DNA from: Rana temporaria
Taxonomy: Eukaryota > Chordata > Amphibia > Anura > Ranidae
NCBI RefSeq assembly: GCF_905171775.1
Contig: NC_053490.1
Span: 9,888,240-9,952,239, forward strand
Direction of reading: 5' to 3'
Length of the DNA: 64,000 bases
The position numbers and the translations under genes are program-made. Below, in pieces: positions 11,020 through 22,430 of the stretch (position 1 is its first letter; each line of letters begins with the position of its first letter). Under the pieces are notes generated by a model that searched no databases, had not been told where the DNA came from, and saw nothing but the letters and a program-made list of their open reading frames with translations.

Positions 11020-12015
11020 TTAACCGGTTAACGCCCGCCGCATGTATATGTACGTCCACAGAATGGCATGTACAGGCATATGGGCGTACATGTACGTCCT
11101 TGCCTTTCCGCGGGTCGGGGGTCCGATCGCGACCCCCCCCCCCCCCCCCCGGTACATGCGGCGGTCGGTAACCCGCGGGGAGCGATCCGGGGCGAGGATT
11201 CGTTTCTAGCCGCCCCCTCGCGATCGCTCCCCGGAGCTGAAGAACGGGGAGAGCCGTATGTAAACACAGCTTCCCCGTGCTTCACTGTGGCGGCGTATCG
11301 ATCGTGTGATCCCTTTTATAGGGAGACTCGATCGATGACGTCAGACCTACAGCCACACCCCCCTACAGTTGTAAACACACACTAGGTGAACACTAACTCC
11401 TACACCGCCCCCTGTGGGTAACTCCCAAACTGCAACTGTCATTTTCACAATAAACAATGCCATTTAAATGCATTTTTTGCTGTGAAAATGACAATGGTCC
11501 CAAAAATGTGTCAAAATTGTCCGAAGTGTCCACCATAATGTCGCAGTCACGAAAAAAAATCGCTGATCGCCGCCACTAGTAGTGAAAAATAAATAAATAA
11601 TAAAACTATCCTCTATTTTGTAAACACTATAAATTTTGCGCAAACCAATCGATAAACGCTTATTGCGATTTTTTTTACCAAAAATAGGTAGAAGAATACG
11701 TATCGGCCTAAACTGAGGAAAAAAAATGTTTATATATATTTTTGGCGGATATTTATTATAGCAAAAAAGTAAAAAATATTGAATTTTTTTCAAAATTGTC
11801 GCTCTATTTTTGTTTATAGCGCAAAAAATAAAAACCGCAGAGGTGATCAAATACCACCAAAAGAAAGCTCTATTTGTGGGAAAAAAAGGACGCCAATTTT
11901 GTTTGGGAGCCACGTTGCACGACCGCGCAATTGTCTGTTAAAGCAACGCAGTGCCGAATCGCAAAACCTGGCCTGGGCATTTAGCTGCCTAAAGGTCCGG
12001 GTCTTAAGTGGTTAA
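11020..12015 (-). mobile_element. TTAA-A repeat, copy 3
   Basis: A full-length inverted copy bounded by TTAA at 11020-11023 and 12012-12015. It ends GTCCGGGTCTTAAGTGG. A C homopolymer lies at about 11134-11151. Confidence 0.83.
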
Positions 12016-12058
12016 TGTTCCAAGGACTCAATCGGTTCTATCCAGGATTCACAACTCC

Positions 12059-12258
12059 ACCTAGCGCAGTGTTTCTCAATTCCAGTCCTCAGGCCCCCCA
12101 ACAGGTCAGGTTTTCAGGATTTCCATTATTTTGCACAGGTGATTTGATCAGTTTCACTGCCTTAGTAATTACCACAGCCTTTTCATCTGAGGGAAATCCT
12201 GAAAACCTGACCTGTTGGGGGGGCCTGAGGACTGGAATTGAGAAACACTGACCTAGCG
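12059..12258. mobile_element. Short hAT MITE, 184 bp, perfect 8-bp duplication
   Basis: The ends CAGTGTTTCTCAATTCCAG and its complement lie at 12067 and 12250. ACCTAGCG is duplicated at 12059-12066 and 12251-12258. Most of the element is an inverted repeat. A related copy is at 43488-43662. Confidence 0.9.
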
Positions 12259-12309
12259 TGAGATCTGTTCCACGTCACAGCCATATATCAAGCCCTGAGG
12301 CTATTGAGT

Positions 12310-12700
12310 ATTTTCTAGACATGTGCGTTCCCGTTCGTAACGAATGGATTTTCGTACAAATTTGTTAGTATTCGTACATTCGGATAAACTCTAACATCCG
12401 AAAAGCTGAAAGAACCAAAATACGAAAGTTACGGAATTACGAATAAGCAAAATAACAAAAAAAGCGAAAATACGAACGTACGATTGGACAATCTTACTAA
12501 AATACGAAACACCGAAAAAGCAAAAGAACGAAAATGACATCTATAACGAACGATTTGCATTCCGCATTTTAAATCCTTTGTCTGTTCGTATTCTCATTTG
12601 TGTGTTTTGTAAATCCGTTTCTTTGTCTGTTCGTAAATTTGTGTACTTGTATTGTTCTTTCGAATGGGCACTGGGCAGTGTAGTTAGTGAGTGATTACTT
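12310..12700. repeat. Low-complexity CGAA/TTCG-rich tract
   Basis: Repeated ACGAA, TTCGTA and CGAAA words dominate, probably a degenerate tandem or inverted repeat. There is no open frame. Confidence 0.5.
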
Positions 12701-12712
12701 TTAGGTAGATTC

Positions 12713-12941
12713 AGGTAGATTGGTGCAAAGTTACGGCGGCGTAGCTTAGCGTGTTTAGGCTACGCCGCCGTAAGTTAGCGAGGCAAGTACATGATTCACA
12801 ATGTACTTGCCTGCTATGTTACGGCGGCGTAGCCTAAAGCGGGCGGGCATAAGGGCGCCTAATTCAAATGTGTTTGAGGGGGGCGTGTTTTATGTTAATG
12901 GGGCTTGACCTTAAGTTTTTTACGTTTTTTGTGAACTGCGC
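12713..12941. mobile_element. GATTCAG-family MITE, left part, cut by an assembly gap
   Basis: It starts TTAGGTAGATTCAGG and contains the family's TACGCCGCCGTAAGTTAGCG palindrome and GTACTTGCCT box. The right end is lost in the N run. Confidence 0.65.
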
Positions 12942-13441
12942 NNNNNNNNNNNNNNNNNNNNNNNNNNNNNNNNNNNNNNNNNNNNNNNNNNNNNNNNNNN
13001 NNNNNNNNNNNNNNNNNNNNNNNNNNNNNNNNNNNNNNNNNNNNNNNNNNNNNNNNNNNNNNNNNNNNNNNNNNNNNNNNNNNNNNNNNNNNNNNNNNNN
13101 NNNNNNNNNNNNNNNNNNNNNNNNNNNNNNNNNNNNNNNNNNNNNNNNNNNNNNNNNNNNNNNNNNNNNNNNNNNNNNNNNNNNNNNNNNNNNNNNNNNN
13201 NNNNNNNNNNNNNNNNNNNNNNNNNNNNNNNNNNNNNNNNNNNNNNNNNNNNNNNNNNNNNNNNNNNNNNNNNNNNNNNNNNNNNNNNNNNNNNNNNNNN
13301 NNNNNNNNNNNNNNNNNNNNNNNNNNNNNNNNNNNNNNNNNNNNNNNNNNNNNNNNNNNNNNNNNNNNNNNNNNNNNNNNNNNNNNNNNNNNNNNNNNNN
13401 NNNNNNNNNNNNNNNNNNNNNNNNNNNNNNNNNNNNNNNNN
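12942..13441. other. Assembly gap, 500 N
   Basis: Exactly 500 N characters, probably a placeholder size rather than a measured length. A GATTCAG MITE on the left and a TTAA-A copy on the right are both truncated by it. Confidence 0.99.
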
Positions 13442-13993
13442 TTGCACGGTCGTGCGACGTGGCTCCAAAACAAAATTTACGTAATTTTTTTCCCCAAAAA
13501 ATAGAGATTTCTTTTGGTGGTTTTTGATCACCTCTGCGGTTTTTATTTTTTGCGCTATAAACAAAAAAAGAATGAAAATTTAAAAAAATATATATATATT
13601 ATATATATATTTTTTTACTTTAGCTCTAAAAAATATCCCCCAAAAATAGATTAAAAAAACAATTTGTTCCTCAGTTTAGGCCGATAAGTATTCTTCTACA
13701 TATTTTTGGTAAAAAATTGCAATAAGCGTTTATTGATTGGTTTGCGTTATAGCGTCTACAAAATAGGGGATCGTTTTATGGCATTTTTATTAATAATTTT
13801 CTTTTACTAGTAATGGCGGCAATCAGCGATTTTTATCGTGACTGCGACATTATGACGGACACATCGGACACGTTTGATGCTATTTTGGGACCATTGTCAT
13901 TTTTACAGCAATCAGTGCTATAAAAATGCACTGATTACTGTGTAAATGACACTGGTAGGGAAGGGGTTAACCACTAGGGGCGAGGAAGGGGTT

Positions 13994-14646
13994 AAGTGTG
14001 TCCTAGGGGACGATTAGAATATGTTTACTGGGGTTGGTGGAGGATGTTGTGCCGTCCAGGGCTCAGCGGACTCAACATCCTTTTGTTTTATGGAAGGAAG
14101 GCCATTCTGCTAAGATGGCGCAAGCTGGGGGCACCCGATTTGTGCTTTTGGAAGGGCCTAGTTAATTCAATGATGCCATACTATAAGGCGACATACATTT
14201 CTAGGGGTTGTGGGAAAAAATTTGACAGGGTATGGCAGGCTTGGTACAACTCTGACCTGACTGTTGGATAAGGCCTGATAACGGGAGTGGGTTTCTTTGT
14301 ACTTCTTGGCACCATAGTTGGGGTGGTACAGCCGGGTGATGTGGGGTGTAACATTTGAATTCTGGAGAGGAGTGAGAGGTGGGGCATTTTACAATTTCCG
14401 GTGGTTTCATGGGAATGGAGAGTGGGATCTGAGCAAGAGGGTGGGGAGGGGGGAGGGTTTCTTTTTTTGTTTTTGTCCCTAATGTTTAGGTAGACTGTAT
14501 GACAGTTAGATAGATGTTAATACCTGTACAGGTTGTGTACTTAGGCCATGTTGGCCTGTCACCGGCCCAGTGTCGTGTTTGTTTTGCTGTATATGTTGTT
14601 GAAATTGAATAAAAATACATTTACAAAAAAAAAGTGTGTCCTAGGG
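13994..14646 (+). mobile_element. 5'-truncated L1/Tx1-like LINE, 3' end only
   Basis: A 15-bp duplication AAGTGTGTCCTAGGG (13994-14008 and 14632-14646) flanks a 623-bp insert that ends in AATAAAAATACATTTAC plus an A run. This is the mark of target-primed reverse transcription. The frame up to 14271 encodes an ORF2 C-terminal tail with KKFDRVWQAWY, like the KFEKIW..WL motif of L1-clade ORF2. It is dead on arrival. Confidence 0.82.
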
Positions 14647-14813
14647 AGTGATTCTAACTGTGGGGGGGCTAGGCTACCTGTGACACGACAGTGATCGCTG
14701 CTAACGATGACAGGGAGCAGAAGATCAGTGTCCTGTCACTAGGCAGAACAGGGAAATGCCTTGTTTACATTGGCATACCCCCGTTCTGCCGCTCGGTCAC
14801 GGAGTTCGCGGCA

Positions 14814-15399
14814 GGGGCATGCAGAGGCGTATCTAGTAAAAATAGCGCCCATGGCAAGCACTGAAACTGCGCCCCTGTCGAAACATTTGAAACCCATCTT
14901 TCAGATAACCTTAACAAAAAAAAAACAGCTAACAAAGCTAGTGATATTTATCATCCCTTATGATATCTTGGGTAGTGACATATCCTCTTTATGGAGAAAT
15001 GTGGGGTTTATTAGACCCCTGATCCCTCCTCTGCCCTCCAAGGCCAGGTAAATGCAGAACCAATACTGGAAGGGATGAAATCTTCATCATTTAAGGCCTC
15101 AGTTTTCACAGAGGAGAGGGAGAAACTGATGTTCCTCCTTCTTCTTTGTGTGCTGCCAATCCGACCAGATGGAATGGGAGAGCCTGGGAGAACAGGGGAG
15201 AACAGGGGAGGGCTGTGGCTGAACGCAGCAGGGATAGCGCTGAAAAAAGAAGATCCTGCCTATGCTCAGGAGGAAGGAAGAAGAGACCCTCAGACCCTGG
15301 TAAGTGCCTTGCTGCCCAGCCACTCAACAACGCCCCTTCATATGGTGCCCATGGCACTTGCCATGGCTGCCATACCCTAGATACGCCACTGGGGGCATG
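14814..15399. mobile_element. hAT non-autonomous element, 570 bp
   Basis: The ends CAGAGGCGTATCTAG (14822) and CTAGATACGCCACTG (ending 15391) are flanked by a perfect 8-bp duplication GGGGCATG (14814-14821, 15392-15399). Internal frames have no transposase motif. Confidence 0.9.
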
Positions 15400-15455
15400 T
15401 ACATGTACTGCCCGTGCCATTCTGCCGACGTAAATGTCGATCAGCAAGTGGTTAA

Positions 15456-15669
15456 AGAAGTCATCCCATCAGAAGTTAAAAAGGGTTGTTAAATCCCCCA
15501 GGGGACCCATGCACATAGCAAGGGTTGTTGAGTTGATAACTCACCCACCAAACTCCACCACTATCTGACCATGCTGGAGCCTCCTCTGTAGATCCGCCGC
15601 CCTCCTTGTTTATTTTCCACTCCTTCTTTATTGTTTTCAGCATGCAAATTTTGATAGACGGTTGTCATG
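15456..15669. other. No gene recognised
   Basis: A short spacer between transposons, without notable structure. Confidence 0.5.
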
Positions 15670-15845
15670 AAGTAGGCCATGGGTGCTCAACCTGTGGCCC
15701 TCCAGCTGTTGTCGGAACTACAAGTCCCATGAGGCATTGCAAGCTGCTGACAGTTACAAGCTTGACTCCCAAAGGCAGAGGCATGATGGGAATTGTAGTT
15801 TTGCAACAGCTGGAGGGCCACAGCTTGAGCACCCATGAAGTAGAC
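15670..15845. mobile_element. hAT MITE, 160 bp
   Basis: The ends CATGGGTGCTCAACCTGTGG and the near-complement ending TTGAGCACCCATG lie at 15678 and 15837. The duplications AAGTAGGC and AAGTAGAC match at 7 of 8 positions. Both arms carry the GGCCCTCCAGCTG box also seen at 28689. Confidence 0.85.
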
Positions 15846-16935
15846 TAATGCCTTGTACACACGATCGTAATTTCCGATGAAAAAAGTCAGACGGATATTC
15901 CCGACCGTGTGTATGCCCCATCGGACTTTTTCCATCAGAAATTCCAACGAAGTTAGAAAGAGAACTTGGGCTAGATTCAGTAACACTTACGACGGGCATA
16001 TCAGTAGATACGCCGTCGTAAGTCCGAATCCGCGCCGTCGCAACTTTAAGCATATGCTCAAACTGAGATACGCTTAAATGTTGCTAAGATACGACCGGCG
16101 TAAGTCTCCTACGCCGTCGTACCTTGGAGTGCATATTTACGCTGGCCGCTAGGTGGTGCTTCCACTGATTTCCGCGTAGAATATGTAAATGAGCTAGATA
16201 CGCCGATTCAGAAACATACGTGCGTGCGCTGATTTTTTTACGTTGTTTACGTAAGGCTTTTCCGGCGTAAAGTTATGCCTGCTATATGAGGCATAGCCAA
16301 TGTTAAGTATGGACGTCGGGACAGCGTCGAATTTTAATTTGTTTACGTCGTTTGCGAATAGGGCTTAGCGTAAATTACGTTCACGTCGAAAGCATTGACT
16401 ATTTGCGACGTGATTAGGAGCATGCGCACTGGGATACGTTCACGGGCGGCGCATGCGCCGTTCGTTAGAGACGTAATTTACGTGGGGTCATGTTTTATTT
16501 ACATAAAACCTCTTCAAACCTCTTCAAAATTTGAATTAGGCGCGCTTACGCCGGCAGATTTACGCTACGCCGCCGCAACTTAGGGCGCAGGTTCTTTGTG
16601 AATACAGAACCTGCCTCACTAAGTTACGGCGGCGTAGCGTATCTGAGATACGCTACGCCCGCACACAATTACGGCGGGCTATCTGAATCTAGCCCCATGT
16701 CAGTAAGAAATTTCCGATGGAGCAAAAAAAAAAACATACATGCTCGGAAACAATTTCGACGCATCCTCGGAAAGCATTGAACTTCATTTTTCTAGACTCG
16801 TCGTAGTGTTGTACGTCACCGCGTTTTTGATGGTCGGAATTTGGTGTGACCGTGTGTATGTATGCAAGACAGCTTGAACGTGATTCCGTCTGAGTTTATT
16901 CCGATGGATACTCCGATCGTGTGTACCGGTCATTA
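15846..16935. mobile_element. TACACACGATCG-end MITE carrying a nested GATTCAG MITE
   Basis: The left end TAATGCCTTGTACACACGAT and right end ATCGTGTGTACCGGTCATTA are inverted. TIR content resembles the Harbinger-like element at 929, but the flank reads as TA on both sides rather than a clean TAA. The nested GATTCAG element at 15968-16695 makes up two thirds of the length. Confidence 0.68.
15968..16695. mobile_element. GATTCAG palindromic MITE, nested
   Basis: The ends GGGCTAGATTCAG and CTGAATCTAGCCC are perfect inverted repeats. The interior has the family boxes GCTAGGTGGTGCTTCC and TTACGGCGGCGTAGCG. Confidence 0.82.
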
Positions 16936-17078
16936 GGTATAGATGACAAATTCAATACAAAACAAAAAGTATGCAATAAAACGGTAGGAGGTACGGTGAC
17001 ATAACAACATAAAACTTGCTTTGCATTGATGTAACATAAGAAAGCATACCAGTAAAACTTGGGGACGAAGACGAATAC
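16936..17078. other. No gene recognised
   Basis: AT-rich spacer without a supported feature. Confidence 0.45.
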
Positions 17079-17668
17079 CTAGATTCAGGTACGGCGGCGC
17101 ATCTTTCCGGCGGCGTAGCATATCGTATTTACGATACGCCGCCGTAAGTCAGAGAGGCAAGTGCCATATTCACAAAGCACTTGCCTCCTAACTTACGGCG
17201 GCGTAGCGTAAATAGGCCGGCGTAAGCGCGCCTAATTCAAATGAGGATGAGGGGGCGTGTTTTATGTAAATTATTGGTGACCCGACGTGATTGCTGTTTT
17301 TTACGAACGGCGCATGCGCCGTCTCTGTACATATCCCAGTGTGCATTGCTCCAAAGTACGCCACAAGGACGTATTGGTTTCGACGTGAACGTAAATTACA
17401 TCCAGCCCCATTCATGGACGACTTACGCAAACGACGTAAAATGTTCAAATTTTGACGTGGGAACGACGGCAATACTTAACATTGACTAGGCCAACTAGGG
17501 GCAGCTTTATCTTTACGCGGCGTAACTCTTACGGAAACAGCGTATCTTTACTGCGACGGGCGCACGTATGTTCGTGATTCGGGGTATCTAGTCATTTACA
17601 TATTCTACGCCAAACTCAATGGAAGCGCCACCTAGCGGCCAGCGGAAAAATTGCACCCTAAGATATCT
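17079..17668. mobile_element. GATTCAG-family MITE, right end missing
   Basis: It starts CTAGATTCAGGTACGGCGGCG and runs through the GAAGCGCCACCTAGCGGCCAG box. No matching right terminus follows, so it is truncated near 17668. Confidence 0.68.
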
Positions 17669-17789
17669 GTCTTTGTGTCGGAGACCCGCGGGGGGTTTCG
17701 AAAACTGTTGTCCCACCAGCCTGAAACTGAGCTTCTCACCAGCAGAAACCAAGGTGTGGTACTCAGAGTCACCATCTTAGTCCCTAGTA

Positions 17790-19306
17790 GTGTTGCTCAC
17801 GAATATTCGACTCGAATATAGCATATTCGAGAAATCGCGCTATATTTCGAATTTCGCTGTGAATATTCGCAATTCTGAATATTCGCATTTTTTCAATTTG
17901 ATTTTTAAAACAGATCACATCCTATCGACGTCTAAAAGCATTGCTGGTATGATTAGAGACCCTGGGCCGAGTAGCTAAGCTGAGGCGATCCTTTTATGTT
18001 GCCAAATTGAAAAAAAAAAAATTGCGATTTTTCGCTATTGCGAATGCGAAAATGATTGCGAATTTTCGATAACTGTGGTAGGAGAACTCTGATTGTCTCT
18101 GATGCAAAAGGGGGGGGGCTTTGTGTATGTTTCTGTTATGAATATTTGTATGTTTGATATAATTTTTTTTTGTAAGAAGGAAAAAATTGCGCATACCTTA
18201 AAAAAGGGGAGAATACAGCAGCAACTCAAAAATGTTATACAACATAAATTAATACAAGACAGAAAATGGAGTCGCTCTACAAGAATAAAAAATATGTCTA
18301 GTGACAAGACATGTGGGCAAATTATAAAATAAGCAAGCGCAAATAACTTGTGAAATACACAGTGAAACAAATATATAAAGAAATATAGTCCCAATAATAG
18401 AAAAATAATCTTTCATAAAAATGTCTTTGATATGTGAAGTGAAAAAAAGTCCAAAGCATGCAGCATGAACGTGTTCAATCTTCAAGGTGTTTGATTGACA
18501 AACGGCTGTGACAGATGGATAGAGTAAAGAATCACCACCAATGCAAAACACTTTTTATTTTCTATTGTAAAATATCACGAATATTCTGAGCCAATCAGAG
18601 TGCTCCTTCCGCATTTGCCGAATATTCGCAATTATTTTGTATTGTAAAATATCACGAATATTCTGAGCCAATCAGAGTGCTCCTTCCGCATTTGCCGAAT
18701 ATTCGCAATTATTTTGTATTGTAAAATATCAAGAATATTCTGAGCCAATCAGAGTGCTCCTTCCGCATTTGCCGAATATTCGCAATTATTTTGTATTGTA
18801 AAATATCACGAATATTCTGAGCCAATCAGAGTGCTCCTACAGCATTTCTCGAAATTGCGCAATAAATATCGCATTCGCATGTTGCGATATTTCGATAAAA
18901 TATCACGAATATTCTGAGCCAATCAGAGCGCTCCTCCAGCATTTCTCGAAATTGCGCAATAAATATCGCATTCGCATGTTGCGATATTTCGATAAAATAT
19001 CACGAATATTCTGAGCCAATCAGAGCGCTCCTCCAGCATTTCTCGAAATTGCGCAATAAATATCGCATTCGCATGTTGCGATATTTCGATAAAATATCAC
19101 GAATATTCTGAGCCAATCAGAGTGCTCCTACCGCAGTTATCAAAAAATCGCAATTATTTTCGCATTCGCAATAGCGAAAAATCGCAATCATTTACTTTCG
19201 ATAAAATATCACGAATATTCGAATTTAGCGAATATATCTCGAATATTCGAATATATATTCGAGATATATCGCGAAATCGAATATGGCATATTCTGCTCAA
19301 CACTAC
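17790..19306. mobile_element. Inverted-repeat element rich in GAATATTCG
   Basis: The left end AGTGTTGCTCACGAATATTC and right end GGCATATTCTGCTCAACACT form imperfect TIRs. The interior is dominated by CGAATATTCG palindromes and two tandem arrays. No exact target duplication was found. Its right edge abuts a LINE reading frame directly. Confidence 0.6.
18556..19115. repeat. Two adjacent tandem arrays, 77-bp and 97-bp monomers
   Basis: About three copies of a 77-bp unit are followed by about three copies of a 97-bp unit. Both contain TATCACGAATATTCTGAGCC followed by AATCAGAG(T/C)GCTCC. The longer unit has an added GCGCAATAAATATCGCATTC segment. The copies are nearly identical, so amplification is recent. 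Confidence 0.88.
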
Positions 19307-20020
19307 TCACTGGGTCAGATGATAGCCTCCCACGGCTTCCAATACCACCTCTACGCTGACGACACTCAAATCTATTTCTCTGCCCCTCAAATCACTCCTT
19401 TATTTTCCTCACGTATCACTAATTTACTATCAGATATATCACTTTGGATGTCACACCACTTCCTTAAACTCAATCTATCCAATACGGAACTTATAATTTT
19501 CCTTCCCCCACGTGCTTCTTCCCCTGATCCCTCTGTCAAAATTGATGGCACAACTATCAGCCCATCCCCACATGTCAAGGTCGTAGGAGTAGTCCTGGAC
19601 TCTGAACTGTCCTTTAAGCCTCTTGTTCAATCACTGTCCAAATATTGCCACCTCAACCTTCGCAACATCTCCAAAATACGCCCCTTTCTAACCAATGACA
19701 CCACAAAACTCTTCACTCCCTGGTCATCTCTTGCCTTGATTACTTCAACTCCCTTCTCATTGGCTTACCTCTGCATACTCTAACCCCCCTTCAGTCCATC
19801 ATGAATGCTTCAGCCAGACTCATCCACCTTACCAACCGCTCTGTCTGCTACTCCTCTCTGTCAATCCCTCCACTGGTTTCCGCTCACCCAACAAATTAAA
19901 TTCAAACTACTAACAATCACCTGCAAAGCCATCCACAACTCTGCCCCAGCTACATCACTGACCTAGTCTCTAAATACCAACCTAATCGTTCTCTTCGTTC
20001 TTCTCAAGACCTCCTACTCT

Positions 20021-20843
20021 CTAGCTGTAAGGGCTTACCTTGAGGGGAGTCCATTTTGCCGATTTTTGAGCTCACCCTTGCAGGTACACACAGCCCACGG
20101 TAATAAGGTAAGACACTACCTGGGCTGTGAGTCTGTGCACGGGGGCTATATAGGGATTAGCCAAGGATAGTCAAGTATAGCCGTGGCCCAGGATTCCAGA
20201 ACTCAGAGTAAGGTCAGATTCCGGGGTCAGTCTTGTAACTGAGCAGACGGGGTACACTGATGACAGCTGAGGGTCAGGTAACTACTGATGGAAAGTTCAG
20301 GGTTTGCAGACAGGAACCAAAGACAAGTCCGGGGCACAAGCCGTGGGTCAAGGGCTGGAGAAGGCAGGGAAAGTCCGAAAGTACAAGCCGGGGTCAAAGG
20401 GCAGGAGACATCAGCATTCCAGGGTACATAAGCCAAAGGGTCAGAAGTTCCGGGTGAGAGGAGAGTGGTCAAGAAGTCCGGGTCAAGGTAAACAAATTAA
20501 TAGCTGAAGACCACCACAGGAACCGTTGGCACAGACAGAACAATGAACTGACACCTCCCTCATAGTGAGGCAGGGCTTTATACCCTGGTTGATTAGGAAA
20601 CCTGCCTCAGCTGGACCAGGATAGACAAGTGCAGATTGTAGGGAGATCCAGAGACAGGCAATCAGCACATAGTTCAGAACCAGGCTCCGACGGACAGCAA
20701 GCAGAATATCAACTGAGAAGTGGCTCAGAGGCAAAGACCTGGAGCAGCAACGGAGAGGTACTGGGTTCAATTCCACCCAGAGCCACTTGGGGCATGACCA
20801 CGCCTCGCTGTCTGTTTGGCACGGTAGCGATCGTGACACTAGC
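20021..20843 (+). mobile_element. Candidate solo LTR (813 bp, TG...CA, 5-bp duplication)
   Basis: The insert runs from TGTAAGGGC (20026) to CGTGACA (20838), with CTAGC duplicated at 20021-20025 and 20839-20843. Removing it rejoins the LINE sequence (CTCTCTAGC-TCTCTCATC). A TGT...ACA insert with a 5-bp duplication is what recombination between LTRs leaves. No internal retroviral genes remain. Confidence 0.65.
20720..20786 (+). ncRNA. tRNA-like segment (67 nt) inside the LTR-like insert
   Basis: A perfect 7-bp acceptor-like stem (GTGGCTC/GAGCCAC) encloses an A-box-like TGGCTCAGAGG and a B-box-like GGGTTCAATTCC in a T-arm-like hairpin (TGGGT/ACCCA). It is shorter than a normal tRNA and has no clear anticodon arm. 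It is more likely a tRNA-derived fragment or SINE head than a working tRNA. Confidence 0.4.
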
Positions 20844-21222
20844 TCTCTCATCACCTGCTCCCATGCTCGTCTCCAGGTCTTTTCCAGAGCCTCTCCAAGC
20901 CTATGGAACTCCTTACCCCAATCTATCCACCTATCTCCTTCTCTATTAGCTTTTAGAAGATCCCTAAAAACCCTCCTCTTCAGAGAAGCCTACCCTTCCC
21001 ACACCTAACAACTATATTTTCATTTGAGTCCATCTGATTATCTCCCACAGCTACTACCCTTTGTTCCACTTGACCCTCCCTTCTGGATTGTAAGCTCTAA
21101 CGAGCAGGGCCCTCTGATCCCTCCTGTATTGATTTGTATTGTGACTGTACTGTCTTCCCTGATGTAAAGCGCTGCGCAAACTGTTGGCGCTATATAAATC
21201 CTGTATAATAATAATAATGTGT

Positions 21223-21697
21223 GGGTAAAGGCAGGCGTCCCAATACTTTTTGGTAATATAGTGTATGTCAGATGACAAGTGGTTAATTTGTCACAGTAAT
21301 GGATCAAGTTTGTAGAGTTGTAAATCATCTACTATGGAAGGTCGGTGTACTGAATGCTGTTACACTTGCAGTAAAGGCCTGTATACTTAATTTAATCCAT
21401 TATTAGAGAAAAAAAAGCTGCTGTACAAAGCTGAACATACTGCTTCCGATTTATTGTAGTTTATCTGGGCTGCAAATGCATTACAATGTTCTGAATGGGA
21501 CCAAAGAATGAATAAAATTGTACCAGCCAACAGAAATAATGGAATAATAGAGTGTTCCCTATAAAAACAAAAATACAAAAACTTAACGTGTTTATAACAT
21601 ACTCCTTTTAAATTTATTAATGAAGGTTAAATAAAAGAGAAAGCAACTTTACTATAGCCAAATTTACCAAATCTTTTCTTTTTTATCTTCTATACAG
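21223..21697. other. Presumed intron 3' part of zinc-finger locus 1, ending in a splice acceptor
   Basis: AT-rich DNA ends in a pyrimidine tract and TATACAG (AG at 21696-21697), followed by GTGGATTGATGG. The matching acceptor of locus 2 (- strand, AG at 46586-46587) also precedes GTGGA, which supports both boundaries. Confidence 0.55.
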
Positions 21698-21734
21698 GTG
21701 GATTGATGGACAACGTTTTTGGTCAGGTTCGTCT

Positions 21735-22430
21735 TTATAGCCACAACTAAGTCCAGGGTGGTGATGGTCACAGTGTTGTTCATAGTCACAACTAAGTCAA
21801 CCTGGTGATGGTCACATTGGTCTTCATCATCACAACTGATTCACACTGGTGATGGTCATGTTGGTCTTCATTGTCACAACTAAGTCACCCTGGTGATGGT
21901 CACATTGGTCTTCATCATCACAACTGATTCACCCTGGTTATGATCACGTTGGTCTTCATCATCACAACTGAGTCATTCTGGTGATGGTCACGTTGGTCTT
22001 CATTGTCACAACTCAGTCACCTTGGTCTTCATAGTAACAACTAAGTCAACCTGGTGATGGTCACTTTGGTCTTCATCATCACAACTAAGTCATCCTGTTG
22101 ATGGTCATGTTGGTCTTCATAGTCACAACTGAGTCACCCTGGTAATGGTCACAGTGTTCTTCATAGCCACAACCAAGTCACCCTGTTGATGGTCACATTG
22201 GTCTTCATCATCACAACTAAGTCACCCTGGTGCTGGTCACATTGGTCTTCATAGTAACAACTAAGTCAACCTGGTGATGGTCGCTGGTTTTCATCATTAC
22301 AACTAAGTCATCCTGATGATGGTCACATTGGTCTTCATTGTCACAACTGAGTCACCCTGGTGATGGTCATGTTGGTCTTCATTGTCACAACTGAGTCACC
22401 CTGGTGATGGTCTTCATAGTCACAAATGGT
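21735..22430 (+). repeat. 44-bp minisatellite derived from the zinc-finger exon, about 17 copies
   Basis: The unit is close to GTCTTCATAGTCACAACTAA followed by GTCACCCTGGTGATGGTCACATTG. A single related copy (GGTCTTTATAATTATAACAA then AGTCCC) lies at the same place just after the splice acceptor of the paralogous locus 2, so the array expanded from exon sequence. It is not an open frame. Confidence 0.85.

Larger units (their letters stand above)
13442..15455 (+). mobile_element. TTAA-A repeat, copy 4, in three pieces
   Basis: The pieces are 13442-13993, 14647-14813 and 15400-15451, with TTAA at 15452-15455. A LINE (14009-14631) and a hAT element (14822-15391) separate them. Removing both insertions, with one copy of each duplication, restores a continuous family member. 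The left end is in the gap. Confidence 0.8.
19307..21222 (+). pseudogene. L2/CR1-like LINE reverse transcriptase remnant and 3' tail
   Basis: The 19283-19783 frame carries the RT catalytic motif YADDTQIYF at about residue 24, followed by a region typical of L2/CR1-clade RT (WMSHHFLKLNLSNTELIIF). Downstream, shifted frames continue the C-terminal RT, ending in the 3' sequence AGCGCTGCGCAAACTGTTGG and an (AAT)n tail at 21208-21220. Several frameshifts are present, and a solo LTR interrupts it at 20026-20838. The 5' end is missing where the GAATATTCG element abuts. Confidence 0.85.

Noticed and set aside
12868..13564. Frames of about 190-220 codons spanning the N run
   Set aside because: They exist only because N codons are not read as stops.
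14761..15447. Several 75-115-codon frames on both strands
   Set aside because: They lie inside a non-autonomous hAT element and have no transposase motif.
21735..22430. CRISPR-like array
   Set aside because: Units are contiguous and variable throughout, without constant repeats and unique spacers, and the sequence is vertebrate. It is a minisatellite.
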